From: Cheilinus undulatus
Lineage: Eukaryota; Chordata; Actinopteri; Labriformes; Labridae
Assembly: GCF_018320785.1 (NCBI RefSeq)
Contig: NC_054872.1
Coordinates: 40,722,551 to 40,786,550 of the forward strand
Direction: 5' to 3'
DNA length: 64,000 nucleotides
Below the pieces are notes generated by a model. That model worked only from the letters and a program-made list of their open reading frames with translations, searched no databases and was not told where the DNA came from. The translations under genes were made by a program, and so were the position numbers. The first letter of the stretch is position 1. Each line of letters opens with the position of its first letter. Positions 63,101-64,000 of the stretch are shown piece by piece.

Positions 63101-64000
63101 CTTTCTGGAGGATGACATTGATTGTCTTCAAGACATCTGTCCAGTCAGCAGTCTTCCCCATTACTGTGGTTGTGTGTACTGAACCAATGAGAAAATTAAG
63201 GGTCAGGAAATCTTTGCAAATTGGACTCTTTCACAATATTCTAATATTTGGAGATAGTGGATTTTTGAATTTCATGAGCTGTAAGCGGTAATCATCAAGA
63301 CAAAAAAGGTCTTGAAATATTTCACTTTTAATGAGATGAATCTAAAATATACAGAAATTTGACTTTCTAAAGTAAATCACAGGAAAAAATGAACTTCTAC
63401 TCTACATTTATTCTAAGTTTTTTAGATGCACTTGTAGTAGTCATAGATTCTTTGTAGCCTTTGATCAAATGTTAAACCCAAGATTTTCACAAAGCTACTT
63501 TTGTAACTGAGAACATTTCCTATTGTTCTATTTCGGGACAAAACAAAGAGGTCATCTAACTCTTCCTCTTTGTTTTTCTCTTCAGGCTCAGGGCAGATCC
63601 AGCTTTGGCAGTTCCTCCTGGAGCTCCTTTCAGACAGCAACAACGCCGGCATCATCACCTGGGAGGGCACCAATGGCGAGTTCAAAATGACCGACCCAGA
63701 CGAGGTGGCCAAGCGCTGGGGAGAGCGCAAGAGCAAGCCCAACATGAACTATGACAAGCTGAGCCGAGCTCTTCGCTACTACTACGACAAAAACATCATG
63801 ACTAAGGTGCATGGCAAACGCTACGCCTACAAATTTGACTTCCAGGGTATTTCACAGGCGCACCAGAATCATGGAGCAGATGGGGGGATTGTTAAGTACC
63901 AGACTGAGATGTCGTATGTCCAGCCTTACCACAGCCACCAGCCCAAAATGAATTTCATGGGTGGTCATCCTGCGCCTATGCCCGTCTCTCCGGGAAACTT
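33116..64000 (+). CDS. fli1b: fli1b, ETS transcription factor with PNT and ETS domains; 3' end beyond right edge
   Basis: Nine exons: 33116-33133, 46839-47044, 49173-49339, 54925-55128, 55664-55753, 59549-59617, 59747-59809, 61336-61383, 63586-64000 (continues). All have GT-AG junctions and consistent phases, giving about 426 residues so far. Fli1 is a nuclear GGAA-binding factor of endothelium, blood and neural crest (family knowledge). PNT (about 127-199): [20 protein letters not shown] to [14 protein letters not shown] (about 289-373): [17 protein letters not shown] to KRYAYKFDF, with recognition helix [15 protein letters not shown]. Exon sizes (204-nt PNT exon, 48-nt exon 8) equal those I recall for human FLI1. 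I call it fli1b, not fli1a, because it lies head-to-head with etv2 as in zebrafish. The linker between PNT and ETS differs strongly from human FLI1. Confidence 0.93.
40536..40770 (+). mobile_element. tRNA-derived SINE-like element in fli1b intron 1
   Basis: ACTGAGTGGCCTAGCAGTTA and AGGCTGTTGTCTTTAAAGCA fit the tRNA-like head (decayed B box CCGGGTCAGGAGGCTCC). The body CATGTCACTCCCCACTCCTG and CTGACTCTATCCACTAC is a common fish SINE sequence. Confidence 0.7.
41229..41804. mobile_element. MITE with AAGGTTATTATAGTT ends
   Basis: AAGGTTATTATAGTTAACTA at the left and AACTATCATAATCTTGG at the right are inverted copies. Between them are repeated ACTAAAACTAA and AAATAAAA units. Abundant fish MITE type; in fli1b intron 1. 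Confidence 0.75.
45995..46085. mobile_element. SINE-like fragment
   Basis: GGTTTGGTTCAGTGAGTGGG and GGGCCATGTGCAGAGACTGT resemble the head of the SINE family at 40536, without the body. Confidence 0.35.
46839..47044 (+). CDS. fli1b: fli1b exon 2 (EALSVVSED)
   Basis: Begins [17 protein letters not shown] after the acceptor GGGCAG and ends HVNGT plus two bases before GTGAGT. The frame is open upstream to ATGs at 46764 and 46803, so a longer exon is possible (see findings). Confidence 0.9.
47590..47820. repeat. AGCT/TAGC-rich cryptic repeat in fli1b intron 2, first array
   Basis: Many copies of TAGCTATGTTAGCTTTAG and its reverse complement (CTAACATAGCTATGCTAGC). They are self-complementary and able to form hairpins. 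Confidence 0.7.
48440..48560. repeat. AGCT/TAGC-rich cryptic repeat, second array
   Basis: AGGTAGCTTCAGCAACATGA, AGCTAACTTAGCTACGTAG and GGCTTACACAGCTAAAAG resemble 47590-47820. The two arrays may be the ends of one insertion of about 970 bases. Confidence 0.5.
49173..49339 (+). CDS. fli1b: fli1b exon 3 (SPVDCSV ... RVIVPA)
   Basis: 167 nt: [19 protein letters not shown], then a P/S/T-rich stretch ending [11 protein letters not shown] plus one base before GTAAGC. SPVDCSV and RVIVPA are FLI1/ERG hallmarks leading into the PNT domain. Confidence 0.9.
53210..53975 (+). mobile_element. Tc1-like transposase relic in fli1b intron 3
   Basis: Plus-strand pieces include [36 protein letters not shown], and [15 protein letters not shown] with [19 protein letters not shown]. 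Degenerate Tc1 transposase with stops. The end AGCTAATTTAGGGGGGAAATAC and GCCAGGTCAGTTTGGATGG matches, in reverse, the family seen at 95-900. Confidence 0.75.
54925..55128 (+). CDS. fli1b: fli1b exon 4: PNT (SAM/Pointed) domain
   Basis: 204 nt: [20 protein letters not shown], then [20 protein letters not shown], then [20 protein letters not shown]. The PNT domain mediates protein contacts. Helix residues differ more from human FLI1 ([20 protein letters not shown]) than the ETS domain does. The donor is A|GTAAGG. Confidence 0.95.
55664..55753 (+). CDS. fli1b: fli1b exon 5, proline-rich linker
   Basis: 90 nt encoding [20 protein letters not shown] plus PQPRLQVKA. The acceptor TTTCAG is at 55658-55663 and the donor is GTGAGA. 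Phase 1 at both ends, as in human exon 5, but with a polyproline run in place of SSLLAYNTTSHTD-like sequence. Confidence 0.8.
55890..57460. repeat. Probable dispersed repeat in fli1b intron 5
   Basis: TGTGGGCGTGTCAGTTGGAT and GAGGTGGCATAATGCCCC with CCAGTGATATCATGGTCTC read like a common fish repeat family. An open frame at 56299-56661 lies inside and looks accidental. The limits are uncertain. Confidence 0.35.
59549..59809 (+). CDS. fli1b: fli1b exons 6 and 7 (59549-59617 and 59747-59809)
   Basis: Two short symmetric exons of 69 and 63 nt separated by 129 bases. Exon 6 reads [20 protein letters not shown] plus VQK; exon 7 reads [20 protein letters not shown] plus Q. Both are in phase 1 and both match the size of human exons 6 and 7 within three bases, but sequence similarity is weak. 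Confidence 0.75.
60850..61143. mobile_element. MITE with CAGTGTTAATTTT ends in fli1b intron 7
   Basis: CAGTGTTAATTTTAGCAGCC at the left and GACAAAATTAACACTG at the right are inverted copies. The inside is rich in TTTTAGTC-type units. Family assigned by ends only. Confidence 0.75.
61336..61383 (+). CDS. fli1b: fli1b exon 8
   Basis: 48 nt, [16 protein letters not shown], matching the FLI1 sequence DPYQILGPTSSRLANP. It leads in phase 1 to GSGQIQLWQ in exon 9. Confidence 0.93.
62112..63300 (-). mobile_element. Tc1-like element with long inverted repeats in fli1b intron 8
   Basis: About 65-70 bp inverted ends. The left end reads CTTGATGATTACAGCTTATA then ATCCACTATCTCAAAATGTT; the right end (63230-63300) is its reverse complement with few changes. 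Minus-strand transposase pieces: [20 protein letters not shown] and [20 protein letters not shown], matching the QQD-x-APxH and VLDWPxxSPDLN signatures. Both ends are kept but the gene is broken. Confidence 0.85.
63586..64000 (+). CDS. fli1b: fli1b exon 9: ETS domain, cut by right edge
   Basis: [80 protein letters not shown], then [11 protein letters not shown] and the start of the C-terminal activation region ([16 protein letters not shown]...). All DNA-contact residues are intact. The stop codon lies beyond 64000. Confidence 0.97.

Noticed and set aside
1-64000. tRNA, rRNA or CRISPR-type arrays
   Set aside because: Only tRNA-derived SINE heads were seen; no cloverleaf gene, no regularly spaced direct repeats with unique spacers.

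Overview
The window is vertebrate nuclear DNA, almost certainly from a teleost fish. It has GT-AG multi-exon genes with long introns, many decayed Tc1-like, hAT-like and MITE elements, tRNA-type SINEs and microsatellites. It also has the etv2 (etsrp)/fli1b head-to-head pair that I know from zebrafish. I cannot name the species. All gene models are hand-spliced: each junction was chosen because it has splice sites, keeps the reading frame and matches a known family. No alignment or transcript was available.

Left third (1-16.7 kb): a cluster of Pyrin-domain (PYD) genes. Two tandem copies of pycard (ASC, the PYD-CARD inflammasome adaptor) lie on the minus strand. Copy A (3767 leftwards) has its PYD exon and two linker exons in the window; its CARD exon should lie just beyond the left edge. 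Copy B (9951-5582) is complete: four exons, 200 codons. Introns and 5' flanks are duplicated too (position 1 matches about 6091). Divergent from copy B is a five-exon plus-strand gene (11811-15667, 325 aa). It joins a pycard-like PYD to an unfamiliar C-terminal half with two similar FG-x-Y-(K/R) segments. Copy A's flank keeps a piece like this gene's 3'UTR but none of its exons, which suggests that the sister copy was deleted.

Middle (18-33 kb): etv2 on the minus strand, eight coding exons, 384 aa, an ETS domain and no PNT domain. Its start faces fli1b across about 5.9 kb holding a CRE-bearing GC-rich etv2 promoter, a cluster of ATAATGCAT-like motifs, two copies of one dispersed repeat, a LINE relic and a GA-rich tract before fli1b exon 1.

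Right half (33-64 kb): fli1b on the plus strand, nine exons with the FLI1/ERG layout (first exon of six codons, PNT exon of 204 nt, 48-nt exon before the ETS exon). The last exon runs off the right edge after the ETS domain. The introns are rich in repeats.

Together: an innate-immunity block (two ASC copies and a new PYD protein) next to an endothelial/blood transcription-factor pair (Etv2 and Fli1b). The most novel item is the PYD-FGKY gene and its apparent loss from the tandem sister unit.
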